Source of the DNA: Parascardovia denticolens DSM 10105 = JCM 12538
GTDB lineage: Bacteria; Actinomycetota; Actinomycetes; Actinomycetales; Bifidobacteriaceae
Direction: 5' to 3'
Assembly (NCBI RefSeq): GCF_001042675.1
Contig: NZ_AP012333.1
Span: 558,001-622,000 of the forward strand
DNA length: 64,000 nt
Positions 9,452-19,495 of this stretch are shown here, piece by piece (positions within the stretch are counted from its first letter, which is position 1; each line of letters starts with the position of its first letter). Below the pieces are notes generated by a model that was not told the DNA's origin, made no database searches, and saw nothing but the letters and a program-made list of their open reading frames with translations. A program made the position numbers and the translations under genes.

Positions 9452-10417
9452 TCAATGCACGATGGTCACCGTGCAATGGGCGCTATCCAGCAGTTGCCGG
9501 CTGACGGACCCCAGAACCATGGCATCCAAGCCATGAAGCCCGCGGGAACCGACGATCAAACGATTGGCGTAACGGGACGCGCGCAGAAGCCCTTTGACCG
9601 GATTGATGTGGAAGGCGTGGGGATGGACAGCGATCGCCGGGTCCAGATGGGCGCGACCCACTTCGCTTTTGACGAATTCCTGGGCATAACCTTCCGCCTC
9701 CTCCTTGGAGGGGACCGCATGGGTGCGGTCGGCCAACTCCGCCAAGCTCTTCATCCGCCAACAATACAAGACATGAAGAGGCCGGCCGCTCGCCTGGGCT
9801 TCTTCGGCCGCGAAAGCCAATGCCCGTTGGGAGACGGGCGATCCGTCGATTCCGACGACGATTGGCATAACCGTATTCCCCAACATCTGGGATTCGGCCG
9901 CCAATTCATCGACAAGCTGGGGGTCGGAGCCGTTTGGAGAGAGGGCGTTCTCAATGGATTCCTCTTCATCGACTTCCGGGACCGCGTCAACGCGAACGAT
10001 GGTCACGGGTACCGACGATTTCTCCACCAGAGAGTCGGACATGGAGCCCAGGAACCAGCGGGCCAGGCGATTCAGGGAACGGCGCCCCACGACGATCTGC
10101 TGGGCGTTCTTGCCGAGGGTGAGCAGGGCCGTGGACCCGGCCGCATGCACTGAAGTGAGGGTGAGCTTATCCCGGTCGAATTCGATTCCCGCGCTCGCCT
10201 TGGTCGCCCATTCATCCAGCTCCATGGTGATCAGTTTGTGGATTTTGGCCCATTCGGCGTCAGTCTCCGGGCGCTCTCCCATATCCCATGAATGGGTCCA
10301 ACCATAGACCGCATTCACCTTCTGTCCGGTCGTGACCGCTTCCTGCAGGGCCCAATGAAGGGCAGCGAAGGACTCGTCCGATCCGTCAACCCCTGCAACG
10401 ATATCCGCTAGTTCCAT
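9452..10417 (-). CDS. Universal stress protein with two UspA domains
   Basis: 321 residues in two tandem UspA domains. Domain 1 (about 5-145) has IVAGVDGSDESFAALHWA and ends with the nucleotide-binding loop IVVGRRSLNRLARWFLGSMSDSLVEKSSVPVTIV, a G-2x-G-9x-G(S/T)-type motif. Domain 2 (about 180-321) has IVVGIDGSPVSQRALAFA and VGSRGLHGLDAMVLGSVSRQLL. Tandem Usp proteins bind ATP and support survival under stress; the direct function is not known. It is divergent from clpC, across a 421-base gap. Confidence 0.93.
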   Translation of the reverse strand: MELADIVAGVDGSDESFAALHWALQEAVTTGQKVNAVYGWTHSWDMGERPETDAEWAKIHKLITMELDEWATKASAGIEFDRDKLTLTSVHAAGSTALLTLGKNAQQIVVGRRSLNRLARWFLGSMSDSLVEKSSVPVTIVRVDAVPEVDEEESIENALSPNGSDPQLVDELAAESQMLGNTVMPIVVGIDGSPVSQRALAFAAEEAQASGRPLHVLYCWRMKSLAELADRTHAVPSKEEAEGYAQEFVKSEVGRAHLDPAIAVHPHAFHINPVKGLLRASRYANRLIVGSRGLHGLDAMVLGSVSRQLLDSAHCTVTIVH

Positions 10418-10838
10418 GGTCCCTCGTTTCCTATGCTCTGTTGATTTTCCGTTTGTTCTCTGAAACTCCCTGAGGCCTTCTTAAGTTTTCCGAAGCTGCC
10501 CGGAACCTTCGGGCGTCTTCCGGAACCTCCCGCTGGTCTCCTTTTAGGGGATTCTCATGGGAGGCCTTGTTTTCCAGTCTAGTCGATTTGGTCAAAGACA
10601 TGCATGAGTCCTTATAGCTTTCATAGGTTTTACTCACACGAGTGGCCCGCTTCGCAACTTGTGATGAGAGGGCAACTTGCGATAGGAAGGATAGGGATGG
10701 CAGAGAGGAAAATCTTGAGCCGGGTCGGCGCAACTTTTTGCGTCAAGGGCTGAATCGGCAAGAGGGAGGGAAGAAGTATCCCAATGAATCGGTATAGTTG
10801 GGTGTAGTTATTTTCGTGACTGAATGAGGAAATAATTT
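10418..10838. promoter_or_regulatory. Divergent promoter region between usp and clpC
   Basis: No gene recognised in these 421 bases. It holds an inverted repeat (10652-10682), two 15-base direct copies of GCAACTTG(T/C)GAT, and a third GCAACTT near 10730. Short purine/pyrimidine-biased microrepeats fill 10440-10560. Confidence 0.45.
10652..10682. promoter_or_regulatory. Candidate operator upstream of clpC
   Basis: TCGCAACTTG (10652-10661) and CAACTTGCGA (10673-10682) are inverted arms with one mismatch around an 11-base spacer. The same bases can be read as an 18-base-spaced direct repeat of GCAACTTGYGAT. This is neither CIRCE nor HAIR. A ClgR-type regulator is one candidate because clp genes of actinobacteria are often ClgR-controlled. 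Confidence 0.4.
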
Positions 10839-13427
10839 ATGTTTGAACGTTTTACCGATAGGGCCCGCCGGGTCATCGTGCTTGCTCAGGAAGAGGCGCG
10901 AGCCTTGAAGCACAATTATATTGGCACTGAGCACCTCCTGCTCGGCCTCATCCGTGAGGGTGAAGGCGTGGCCGCCAAGTCCCTGGCCTCCAAAGGCGTG
11001 GAGCTTGACGCCGCCCGCCAACAGGTGGAAGAGATGATCGGCAAGGGCTCCGCGGCCCCTACAGGCCACATTCCCTTCACCCCTCATGCCAGACAGGTCT
11101 TGGAGCTGTCCTTGCGGGAGGCCCTGCAACTGGGGCATTCCTATATTGGCACGGAACATATCCTTTTGGGTCTCATCCACGAAGGCGAAGGGGTAGGGAC
11201 CCAGGTCCTAGTCAAGATGGGGGTGGACATCGCCAATCTGCGCACCACCGTCATCGATTCCATTCGCGATACCAGCGCCGGCTCTTCTACCGGTCAGATG
11301 GCAAATTCCGGCGGTGTGGCCGATAAGACCAACCGGTCCGGATCCTCTCTTCTGGACCAGTTCGGCCGTAACCTGGCCCAGGAAGCGAAAGATGGCAAAC
11401 TCGATCCGGTCATCGGGCGGAGCAATGAAATCGAACGCGTCATGGTCGTGTTGTCCCGCCGCACTAAGAACAATCCTGTGCTGATCGGCGAACCTGGCGT
11501 AGGTAAGACCGCCGTGGTAGAAGGCTTGGCCGAGAAAATCGTGGCGGATGACGTTCCGGAGACCTTGAAAGACAAGCAGATCTACGCTTTGGACCTGGGC
11601 TCCATGATCGCCGGCTCCCGGTACCGGGGGGATTTCGAAGAACGCCTGAAGAAGGTGCTCAAAGAGATCCAGGTCCGTGGTGACGTGGTCCTCTTCATCG
11701 ACGAGATCCATACCATCGTTGGCGCCGGTTCCGCGGATGGGGCCATGGGCGCTTCGGACATGCTCAAGCCCATGCTGGCTCGCGGCGAGCTGCAGACCAT
11801 CGGCGCCACCACGACCGAAGAGTATCGCAAGTACATCGAGAAGGACGCCGCTTTGGAGCGCCGTTTCCAGCCCATCCAGGTTGCGGAACCAACCATCGCG
11901 GAGACCATCGAGATTCTGAAAGGCCTGCGCAAGAAGTACGAAGACCATCATCATGTGACCATCACCGACGAAGCCATCCAGGCCGCCGCTGAGCTGTCTT
12001 CCCGGTATATCCAGGACAGGCATCTGCCCGACAAGGCCATCGACTTGATCGATGAGGCTGGCGCCCGCCTGCGCATCAAGAGGCTGACGGCCCCCAGCGC
12101 CTTGAAGGAGCTGGATATGAAGGTGGCCAAGGTCAAGGCCGACAAGGATCAGGCCATCGCCGACCAGGACTTCGAGAAGGCCGCGTCTTTGCGCGACGCC
12201 CAGGAGAAGCTGGAGCAGGAACGCAAGGATAAGGAGAAGTCTTGGCGCGAAGGGGAGTCCGACGTTTCCATGGTGGTGACCGAAGACACCATCGCCCATG
12301 TGATTTCCTCCTCCACCGGCATCCCGGTCTTCAAGCTGACCGAGACCGAATCCAAGAAGCTTTTGGGCATGGAGGACGCCTTGCACAAGCGGGTCATCGG
12401 CCAGGATGAAGCCGTTTCAGCCTTGGCCCGGTCCATCCGCCGCGCCCGCGTGGGGCTGAAGGATCCCAAGCGTCCTTCCGGTTCCTTCATCTTCGCCGGA
12501 CCTACCGGCGTGGGTAAGACGGAGCTGGCCAAGGCCTTGGCCGAGTATCTCTTTGATGATGAGGACGCCCTCATCCGCGTGGACATGTCCGAATTCGGCG
12601 AGAAGTATTCCACCTCCCGCCTCTTCGGCGCCCCTCCCGGATACGTGGGTTATGAGGAAGGCGGCGAGCTGACCGAGAAGGTCCGCCGCAAGCCCTTCTC
12701 CGTCATCCTTTTCGACGAAATCGAGAAGGCCCACCCCGACATCTTCAACACCCTCCTGCAGGTCTTGGACGATGGTCATTTGACCGACGGTCAAGGTCGC
12801 AAGGTGGACTTCAAGAACACGATCATCATCATGACCACCAACCTGGGCACCAGCAAGATCTCCCAGGCCCAGAACACCGGTTTCAACCTGGGTGGGCAGA
12901 CGGAGACCTCCTACCAGCGCATGAAAGACCAGGTCCAGTCAGAGTTGAAGGGGCAGTTCCGTCCGGAATTCCTCAACCGCCTGGATGACATCATCGTCTT
13001 CAAGCAGCTGACAGAGCCGCAGGTCCGCCAAATCGTAGACTTGGATGTGAAGGCTTTGAATGACCGGCTCTTCGAACGCCATATGACCGTGGAATTGACC
13101 GACAAGGCCAAAGACCTCCTGGCCGAGAAGGGCTTCGATCCGCTTCTGGGCGCCCGTCCTTTGCGGCGCGTCATCCAGCGGGATATCGAAGACGCCATCT
13201 CCGAGAAGATTCTTTTGGGCGACCTCAAGGAGAATCAGGAGATCGTGGTCGACGCCGAAGGCGAAGGCATCCTTGGGGAATTCACTTTCACCAGCAAGCC
13301 TTACGACCAGGCCCTCGCCGCCCAAGACCATGACGGGCAGGGCCAGGGCGATGCCGAACAGGCTCAGCGAGAACCCGACCAGACCGTGGACGAGGTGGAT
13401 GAGGGAGCCATGCCGGCGGTCAACTAA
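10839..13427 (+). CDS. clpC: ATP-dependent Clp protease ATPase subunit ClpC
   Basis: 862 residues. Two N-terminal Clp_N repeats ([62 protein letters not shown]) are followed by the first AAA+ module (Walker A GEPGVGKT near residue 217, Walker [10 protein letters not shown]). A middle domain carries a UVR-like segment ([18 protein letters not shown]), then the second AAA+ module (GPTGVGKT near residue 553, [12 protein letters not shown]) and a C-terminal D2 domain. The last ~45 residues are acidic and Gln-rich. It unfolds substrates for the ClpP protease. The ATG follows GAGGAA at a good distance, and a strong terminator follows the gene. Confidence 0.97.
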   Translation: MFERFTDRARRVIVLAQEEARALKHNYIGTEHLLLGLIREGEGVAAKSLASKGVELDAARQQVEEMIGKGSAAPTGHIPFTPHARQVLELSLREALQLGHSYIGTEHILLGLIHEGEGVGTQVLVKMGVDIANLRTTVIDSIRDTSAGSSTGQMANSGGVADKTNRSGSSLLDQFGRNLAQEAKDGKLDPVIGRSNEIERVMVVLSRRTKNNPVLIGEPGVGKTAVVEGLAEKIVADDVPETLKDKQIYALDLGSMIAGSRYRGDFEERLKKVLKEIQVRGDVVLFIDEIHTIVGAGSADGAMGASDMLKPMLARGELQTIGATTTEEYRKYIEKDAALERRFQPIQVAEPTIAETIEILKGLRKKYEDHHHVTITDEAIQAAAELSSRYIQDRHLPDKAIDLIDEAGARLRIKRLTAPSALKELDMKVAKVKADKDQAIADQDFEKAASLRDAQEKLEQERKDKEKSWREGESDVSMVVTEDTIAHVISSSTGIPVFKLTETESKKLLGMEDALHKRVIGQDEAVSALARSIRRARVGLKDPKRPSGSFIFAGPTGVGKTELAKALAEYLFDDEDALIRVDMSEFGEKYSTSRLFGAPPGYVGYEEGGELTEKVRRKPFSVILFDEIEKAHPDIFNTLLQVLDDGHLTDGQGRKVDFKNTIIIMTTNLGTSKISQAQNTGFNLGGQTETSYQRMKDQVQSELKGQFRPEFLNRLDDIIVFKQLTEPQVRQIVDLDVKALNDRLFERHMTVELTDKAKDLLAEKGFDPLLGARPLRRVIQRDIEDAISEKILLGDLKENQEIVVDAEGEGILGEFTFTSKPYDQALAAQDHDGQGQGDAEQAQREPDQTVDEVDEGAMPAVN

Positions 13428-13596
13428 GCAGCTGAGAAGACGGCATTCGGCTGCGGGATCCTTTGCCTGTGATCCTCCGTCTGAGGGGTTCCGGCTCGCG
13501 ATTGTCGGGTTCACCGGCAGGCATCGGCAATTGGCTTAAGATCATTGGCTCCCGTTGGTTAATGGTCGCTAGCTTGAGTCAGCCGAATGAGAACGA

Positions 13597-13635
13597 AAAC
13601 AGGACCCGGGGATGATTCCTCGGGCCCTGTTTTTC
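13597..13635. terminator. Bidirectional intrinsic terminator
   Basis: AACAGGACCCGGGGA and TCCTCGGGCCCTGTT form a stem around TGAT, followed by T5. An A-run on the other side makes it usable by both clpC and the convergent ABC permease gene. Confidence 0.85.
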
Positions 13636-13661
13636 TTATTTTCCAGTCTTCCCCTTCCGCC

Positions 13662-15080
13662 TCAGTCGTCCTGGCGGACCATGCGGGCGGAGACCTGGCG
13701 GGAAGCGATTCGGGAAGCCATGCCGCCGAAGATGACTAGGGCGACGCTAGCGGCGACCATGAGCAGATAGGAAGGCAGGAAAGTGGGGGAGACCATCGTC
13801 TGCATTCCGGCGGTACTCAGGAGCAGAAGGCCCAGGATGGTGCAGATGATGGTGACCATGAGCAGGGGGGTGACGGTTTCCACCCGCCGGGCCTTGTCCA
13901 GCACCTTGCGGTCGGCCCCTTCCATGGACAGGCTCAGATATTGGTCGGCCTGGTCGTAGACCATGGCGCTTTGGGTGACCATGGCGGAGACGGAGGCGAG
14001 GATGGAGACGAAGGCCAGGGTCAGTCGTCCGCCGGTCCCGATGTCAAGCATGTAGATCTGCATCGCCTGGTCGTAGGAAGGTTTATTGCTTCCTCCGGCC
14101 GAGGTCACTTCGGCGGCAGCCGCGATGGCGCAGACGAACACGGCGAGTCCGACTCCGGCACTGGACCTCCAGGCTCGTTTGGGGTCGTCGATGAGGCGAC
14201 GCAGGCCAATCAGCCATGAAGCGTTGATGGGGTGGAGGACGAGAAGTTTGGCGAAAAGCGAGATGAAGAGAGGGGCGATGAGGTTGATGACACCGACGAT
14301 GATGGAGACCCCGGCGACGGCGATCAGGACTTTCCCGAGCATATCTTGGCCGCCACCGGCCCGGCTGGTGAAGATGAAGACGACGAAGGCGAGGAGGACG
14401 GCCCCCACGGCGATGCGGGCTTTGCTCATCTGCGGGTTGCCGACCCTCATGCTGGTCCCCAGGGGGCTGATGTTCACCTTGCGCAAGGAGACCAGGGCGG
14501 AGAGCATGCAGATGAGGGTGATGGCGACGACCGCGGCGATCATGATGGGGAAGCCGACCCAGAGCTGGCTGAAGCTGAAGGGGAGTCCTTGGAAGACGAT
14601 GAGGCGGACGAGGGGTATGCAGGCCAGGTAAAGCAGGCAGCCGAGCAGGGAACCGATCAGGGCCTGCCGGGCGCTTTCCATGACGGTCAGGAGGGTGGTC
14701 TGGGCCTGCGTCGCCCCCGCCAGACGCAAGGTGGACAGGCGGCGGTCCCTTCGGCGCAGGGTCAGCCGGGCCGCATGGGCGGAGAGGGTGGCCAAGGGGG
14801 CGATGATCAGGGCTATGGCGATGCCGGCGTAGATGATGTAGGAGCTGGCCATCTCTTGGGTAATCGGGTTCGTGAAAAGGGTCTTGGCTTCCTGCGACCG
14901 GATGACGAAGGCATGGAAGCCTCCGATGACGGTGAGGAAGATCCCCATGGAGACGGTGAAGGCGAGGATGGCCAAGGCGTTGATGCGGCGGTCGTCTTTG
15001 GAAGAGCGCATGAGGCTGTTGGCCAGACGGAAGCTGATCAGGGAAGACCCTGAGGATGATTGTTTTTGTTCGGTGTTCAT
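13662..15080 (-). CDS. FtsX/MacB-type ABC transporter permease
   Basis: 472 residues, strongly hydrophobic with about 8-10 membrane segments, including ALAILAFTVSMGIFLTVIGGF near the N-terminus. Two FtsX-like halves are visible, each with cytoplasmic loops rich in Arg (RLTLRRRDRRLSTLRLAGATQAQ), the 'LRLAGAT' element typical of the bacitracin-/antimicrobial-peptide-transporter group. It acts with the ATPase encoded immediately upstream, moving or sensing lipophilic substrates at the membrane; the substrate is unknown. The gap of 160 bases to the ATPase gene is full of TTGGT/GGTTG microrepeats. No good ribosome binding site is visible before the ATG. Confidence 0.88.
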   Translation of the reverse strand: MNTEQKQSSSGSSLISFRLANSLMRSSKDDRRINALAILAFTVSMGIFLTVIGGFHAFVIRSQEAKTLFTNPITQEMASSYIIYAGIAIALIIAPLATLSAHAARLTLRRRDRRLSTLRLAGATQAQTTLLTVMESARQALIGSLLGCLLYLACIPLVRLIVFQGLPFSFSQLWVGFPIMIAAVVAITLICMLSALVSLRKVNISPLGTSMRVGNPQMSKARIAVGAVLLAFVVFIFTSRAGGGQDMLGKVLIAVAGVSIIVGVINLIAPLFISLFAKLLVLHPINASWLIGLRRLIDDPKRAWRSSAGVGLAVFVCAIAAAAEVTSAGGSNKPSYDQAMQIYMLDIGTGGRLTLAFVSILASVSAMVTQSAMVYDQADQYLSLSMEGADRKVLDKARRVETVTPLLMVTIICTILGLLLLSTAGMQTMVSPTFLPSYLLMVAASVALVIFGGMASRIASRQVSARMVRQDD

Positions 15081-15240
15081 GGTGGCTGCTTTGCTCGATT
15101 GGGTGGTGTTCGGTTGGCTGATATTCTATTGGTTTATAGCCAGTTGGTTGATGATCTCTTGGTTGTGCTCTGCTTTGCTTGGTCTGTGGCGTCCGGTTCA
15201 TGGACGACTGGTCGCGCCTGGCCTGGTCTCCCGCTTTCCG

Positions 15241-16023
15241 CTACAGGTTGAGGATTCGGCCGTCCTGCATGTGGATGGTGGTTTGGCAGGCATGGGCTAC
15301 GTGAGGGTCGTGGGTGACCATGATCAGGCTGGCCCCGGTCCTGGAGCACCAGGAAGTGAGCAGGCTGATGATGCTTTCCCCGGTCGCTTGGTCCAAGGCC
15401 CCGGTTGGTTCGTCGGCGAAGACGATGGACGGTTTGATGACCAGGGCCCGGGCGATGGAGACCCTCTGCCTCTGGCCGCCGCTCATCTCGCCCGGGCGGT
15501 GTTTGGCTAGGGTCTGCAGGCCGAGCAGGTCCAGCCAGTTCAGTGCCGTCTTCATGGCTTTTCCGTAGCTGATCCCGTCCAACATGAGAGGGAGGGCCAC
15601 GTTTTCCTGGGCGCTCATCTCTTCGATCAGCTGGCCCGATTGGAAGACGAAGCCGAAGTCCGACCGGCGCAGTTTGGTGCGGTAAGAGTCGGACTCTTTG
15701 GCTAGGTCCCGGCCTTTGTAAAGGACGGTTCCCTGGGTGGGAGGGAGGATGCCGGCCAGCACGTGGAGGAGGGTGGACTTGCCGGAGCCCGAAGGGCCCA
15801 TGATGGAGAGGCTGCTTCCGGGCAGGATGTCCAGGTTGACGTGGGAGAGGGCCTGGACCGACCCGTTCAGAGAGTCGGCGTCCGAGGCGGGCGAAACGCC
15901 TTCACCCTTGCCGTCCATACTCTTGCCGTCCTTGCCTTTGCCCTTGCTTTCCGATTCCAGATGGTATTGCACGGAGACGTTGCGGGCCATGAGGACCGGG
16001 GCCATGTCTTGATTGATGTTCAT
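15241..16023 (-). CDS. ABC transporter ATP-binding protein (LolD/MacB family)
   Basis: 260 residues. Walker A GPSGSGKST, Q-loop FQSGQL, signature MSGGQRQRVSIARAL, Walker B IVFADEPTGALD and H-loop TVTHDP-like MVTHDP are intact. A Gly/Lys/Ser-rich insertion (about residues 22-48) interrupts the first beta-strands. It powers the FtsX-type permease encoded downstream on the same strand. AAAGGTG precedes the ATG. The pair resembles antimicrobial-peptide exporters or resistance modules. Confidence 0.93.
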   Translation of the reverse strand: MNINQDMAPVLMARNVSVQYHLESESKGKGKDGKSMDGKGEGVSPASDADSLNGSVQALSHVNLDILPGSSLSIMGPSGSGKSTLLHVLAGILPPTQGTVLYKGRDLAKESDSYRTKLRRSDFGFVFQSGQLIEEMSAQENVALPLMLDGISYGKAMKTALNWLDLLGLQTLAKHRPGEMSGGQRQRVSIARALVIKPSIVFADEPTGALDQATGESIISLLTSWCSRTGASLIMVTHDPHVAHACQTTIHMQDGRILNL

Positions 16024-16411
16024 GTCTGCACCTTTCTTGTCGTGAGATTTTCACGATACTTCGGCGAGGTCTTCGCCCTTGTCGCGCCGCGGCTGACCTT
16101 TCGTGGATATCCGCTCGCGAGCTGTTTGCATGCTTTCAGTCTAGAAGGGTCTTGCAGGCGAATCTATGGGGGTTTACCCTGAAAATTCCCTTAAGGGGTA
16201 GAGGATTCTTAGCCTTATAAGGGAGGGGGGGGAGTATGCGAGGGACGGACGGAGAGGGGGCCGACACGCCATCAATGTCGCAAGAAATCAGCAATAATAA
16301 AGATAATTTACAAAAATTCTTGCAAATTTGCAGAGATATTTCCGTTTTCTCAGATTCTGACAGAAAAGCTCATTACAATGGCCCTTCGTGAGTACACATA
16401 GCGAAGTGGCT
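16024..16411. promoter_or_regulatory. Divergent control region of ABC exporter and dextranase
   Basis: No gene is seen. It contains the perfect palindrome TGCAAATTTGCA (16321-16332), a second symmetric element TTTTCT...AGAAAA (16345-16367) with TTCTGACAGAA nested inside, and TACAAT (16374-16379) as a likely -10 box for the dextranase gene. The -35 box is unclear. The first palindrome resembles LacI-family operators, which is an inference. Confidence 0.45.
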
Positions 16412-19384
16412 ATGACTGTGGCCACACATATGAAGAAAACAGTCAAAAAATCCCTGGTTTTCCTGGTATCACTGGGTCTCGCAGGCGGCATGGCCTCCCT
16501 GGCCAACCCCGCCTCGGCCGTCGCCGCCTCGAAAGCCCCCACGTCCGTCGCGGCCCCCGTGGCGGCTCAGTCCAGCCCGACCAAGCCGAAAGTGGCCGAC
16601 ACCCCCACCCTCAAGACCTGGTGGCATGCCGGCGCCTTCAAAAGCGCCGGCCCGGCCATCGCCGCCAAGCAGGTCAGACAGTCGCCCTTCTACTCGGCCA
16701 GGGTCATTGAAGCCGGAAAGCCGCGGAAGGTCTATGATTCCTTCACCTATCTGAGCGTCCCCCGCAACGGGAAAGGCAATGACCGGAAGCCCGGCTATAC
16801 CTCCACCGATGGGGCCGAATTCGCTTCCGACGCCCACATGACCATGTCCTGGACCAGCTTCGAATACAGCGAGGACACCTGGGTGAACGTCAGCCTGACC
16901 ACCGGCCAGAGGGTCTCCTCCGTCGACCAGGTGACCATCCGTCCGCGCAGCCTCGCCTTCAAAAAGAAGCTGGTCGACGACCACACGGTGGCCATCAAGG
17001 TCCCCGCCTCCCGGACCGGCTACCGCTTCTCCGTGGAATTCGCGCCCCAGGTGCGCATGGTCTACGCCGACGCCAAAGACGGCCTGACCATCAAAAAGGC
17101 AGAAGGCAAACGCCGGGTGGAATCCGAGCCGCAGAACGCCATGCTCGTCTTCGCCCAGCCCCTCGTCGCTTCCTCCTCCACCCTCATCCCGGCGGACAAA
17201 GGCAAGACCCTCTATCTCAAGCCGGGGCAGGTCCCCAACCTGGACGACACCAAGGCCCAGGTCCTCTACTTCAAGCCCGGCACTTACTGGATGGGATCCC
17301 AATACAGCGCCCTGCTCCCCGCCAACGTCAAGTGGATCTACCTGGCTCCTGGGGCCTACGTCAAAGGCGCTTTCCGCTTCCGGGGCGGTCAGCAGAGGCT
17401 TTACAAGGTGACCGGTTACGGCGTCCTTTCCGGCGAACAGTACGTCTACGAGGCCGATACCGAAGGCGGCTACGACCATCGGGCGGCGAACAAGGACAAC
17501 TGCCACTCCTCCTGCGTGAAGATGCTCCAGTTCGAATCCACCAAAGGGCTTGAACAGAAGCTGACCTTGCAGGGGGTGACCATCAAGGAGCCTCCTTACC
17601 ATTCCTTCGTGGTCTATGGGGATGAGGACTCCTTCAAGATGGACGTGAGCGACTATCAGCAGGTCGGCAGCTGGTATTGGCAGACCGATGGCCTGGAGCT
17701 TTACAAGGGGTCCCGGATGCGGCACACCTTCTTCCATTCCAATGACGACGTGCTCAAGCTGTATCACTCGGACGTGAGCGTGAGGGACACGGTCATCTGG
17801 AAGAACGAGAACGGCCCGGTCATCCAATGGGGCTGGTCCCCCCGCAACATCGACGGGATCACCGTCGACGGGACCTCCATCATCCATAACCGCATGTATT
17901 TCAACTCCGTGGGCTACAACACCTGCATCTTCAACTCCTCCTCCCATTGGGAGGATATGAACTCCACCACCAAGGCCGACCCGTCGACCACCATCAGGAA
18001 CCTGACTTTCACCAACACGACCGTGGAAGGCATGACCAACTGCGCCATCAGGATCTACGCCCTGTCGAACACGCAGAACGTCCGCATCAAGAATTTCCAT
18101 GTGGACGCCTGGAACGGCCAGCCGTACACCTTGCAGCAGAACGTGCTCAAACTGTTCACGAACCCGCAGGGCAAGGCCGTGACTCTGGGCGGGCCGGAGA
18201 AAGGGGCCAAAGGTCTGATCCTGGAAAACTACACGGTAGGCGATGAGACCATCCGCAAGGCCGGGGACAACTGGGCCATCGCGGAACCAGGCCGGATCAA
18301 CTTCGACCCGGCCACCTGGGACATGTGGGACGCCGTGGCTTCCAAGGAGCCGTCCGGCCAGGTCCCCAGCCTGACCGTGAAAGGTCTGACCGACGGATCC
18401 GTGGTCGCCTCGAGGACGGTCCATGTGTCCGGCACCACCAACGCCGGCAAAGTCGTGGCGGACGTCAACGGCAAGAAGACGGAGCTGCCGGTCTCCCAAG
18501 GCTCTTACGCCGGGGACCTCACCCTGAACCTGGTGGAGAACCGGGTGAGGATCACCGCTTACGGGGATAAAGGGGCCAGCGCCTCGCAGAGATACTCCCT
18601 GACCGCTTACGGCAACCTGGTCGGCTCCTTGAAGGACCCTCAGGGTGATGATGACGGCGACGGCGACTACATCTATCCGACCGACGGGGCCTTCAACAAG
18701 GGCAGCTTCGACCTGACAGGGGTCAAGGTCTACCGGGACGGGGACAAGATCTGCCTGGTCGCCTCCATGGCCGGGGACGTGCGCAATCCCTGGTCCGCGA
18801 ACCAGATGAGCACGCAAAGGCTCAATTATTATCTGTCCGACACGGCCGTGGCCGCCGCTCCCGGCGACCAGGCCGCCACGACCACCCCGCTCCTTCCCGG
18901 CACCAATACCAACGCGGCCGGAGCCTGGCGGTACGCCGTGGTCGTGGACGGCCGCAACGCCGACTCCCAGTATGGCCCTGGCGTTTACGACAAAGACGGC
19001 AGGAAGCTGGGCGGGATCGACCTGGACGTGGTCGGCGGCAGGCAGGTCGTCGCCTCCTTTGACGCCTCCCTGCTGGGGGCTTTCGACCTGGCCAAGGCCG
19101 GCTATCAGGTCTCCATGTACTCCTCTTCCGAGGATGGCGAAGGGGTGGGCAACGTGCGCCCCGTCTATTCGCTGGATTGCCACAAAGGGGTCACCTGCCC
19201 GGCCGGCACCGGAGACTACCGCTTCGGCGGCGGCCGGGGAGAAGTCTCCGACAAGTCTCCTTTCGACACCGACCTGACCGACAGCAACGCCATCGATGCC
19301 GTCACCGGGTCCACCGACCAGCATGCGGTCATGAAGCCGGTCGAAGGCGGGCCAGTCCTGCCTTACGTGGCATTGGACAAGTAG
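16412..19384 (+). CDS. Secreted GH49 dextranase with glucodextranase B and C domains
   Basis: About 990 residues. A signal peptide (MKKTVKKSLVFLVSLGLAGG... to ANPASAVAA) leads to a GH49 N-terminal beta-sandwich and a right-handed beta-helix. In the helix, QTDGLELY supplies Asp426 and HSNDDVLKLY Asp445/446. The 19/20-residue spacing equals that of the catalytic triad Asp376/395/396 of Penicillium Dex49A. A glucodextranase-B-like segment (VASRTVHVSGTTNAGKVVADVNG) and a glucodextranase-C-like carbohydrate-binding module (GDDDGDGDYIYPTD...) follow. It is likely to cut alpha-1,6 links of dextran outside the cell. No LPxTG anchor is seen. Start alternatives are GTG 16388 and ATG 16430; 16412 is chosen because TACAAT would then leave a short leader. 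A signature isomaltose transporter is not adjacent. Confidence 0.85.
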   Translation: MTVATHMKKTVKKSLVFLVSLGLAGGMASLANPASAVAASKAPTSVAAPVAAQSSPTKPKVADTPTLKTWWHAGAFKSAGPAIAAKQVRQSPFYSARVIEAGKPRKVYDSFTYLSVPRNGKGNDRKPGYTSTDGAEFASDAHMTMSWTSFEYSEDTWVNVSLTTGQRVSSVDQVTIRPRSLAFKKKLVDDHTVAIKVPASRTGYRFSVEFAPQVRMVYADAKDGLTIKKAEGKRRVESEPQNAMLVFAQPLVASSSTLIPADKGKTLYLKPGQVPNLDDTKAQVLYFKPGTYWMGSQYSALLPANVKWIYLAPGAYVKGAFRFRGGQQRLYKVTGYGVLSGEQYVYEADTEGGYDHRAANKDNCHSSCVKMLQFESTKGLEQKLTLQGVTIKEPPYHSFVVYGDEDSFKMDVSDYQQVGSWYWQTDGLELYKGSRMRHTFFHSNDDVLKLYHSDVSVRDTVIWKNENGPVIQWGWSPRNIDGITVDGTSIIHNRMYFNSVGYNTCIFNSSSHWEDMNSTTKADPSTTIRNLTFTNTTVEGMTNCAIRIYALSNTQNVRIKNFHVDAWNGQPYTLQQNVLKLFTNPQGKAVTLGGPEKGAKGLILENYTVGDETIRKAGDNWAIAEPGRINFDPATWDMWDAVASKEPSGQVPSLTVKGLTDGSVVASRTVHVSGTTNAGKVVADVNGKKTELPVSQGSYAGDLTLNLVENRVRITAYGDKGASASQRYSLTAYGNLVGSLKDPQGDDDGDGDYIYPTDGAFNKGSFDLTGVKVYRDGDKICLVASMAGDVRNPWSANQMSTQRLNYYLSDTAVAAAPGDQAATTTPLLPGTNTNAAGAWRYAVVVDGRNADSQYGPGVYDKDGRKLGGIDLDVVGGRQVVASFDASLLGAFDLAKAGYQVSMYSSSEDGEGVGNVRPVYSLDCHKGVTCPAGTGDYRFGGGRGEVSDKSPFDTDLTDSNAIDAVTGSTDQHAVMKPVEGGPVLPYVALDK

Positions 19385-19432
19385 ATCGGACAAAGCAGGC
19401 GGATAGCCTTCGCCTTCTGTTCTGCATCAGGC

Positions 19433-19495
19433 AAAAGAACCGTCTGACCGGACTCCGGGGTGAAATCGCCCGAGCCCGGCCGGGCGGTTCTTTTC
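19433..19495 (+). terminator. Terminator after the dextranase gene
   Basis: AAAAGAACCG (19433-19442) pairs with CGGTTCTTTT (19486-19495), with inner GC-rich pairs (GTCTGACCGG / CCGGGCGG). It ends in TTTT. Confidence 0.75.

Noticed and set aside
16412-19384. Cell-wall anchored dextranase
   Set aside because: The C-terminus has no LPxTG-type signal, hydrophobic helix or basic tail; it ends VLPYVALDK, so it is more likely released or held by its binding module.
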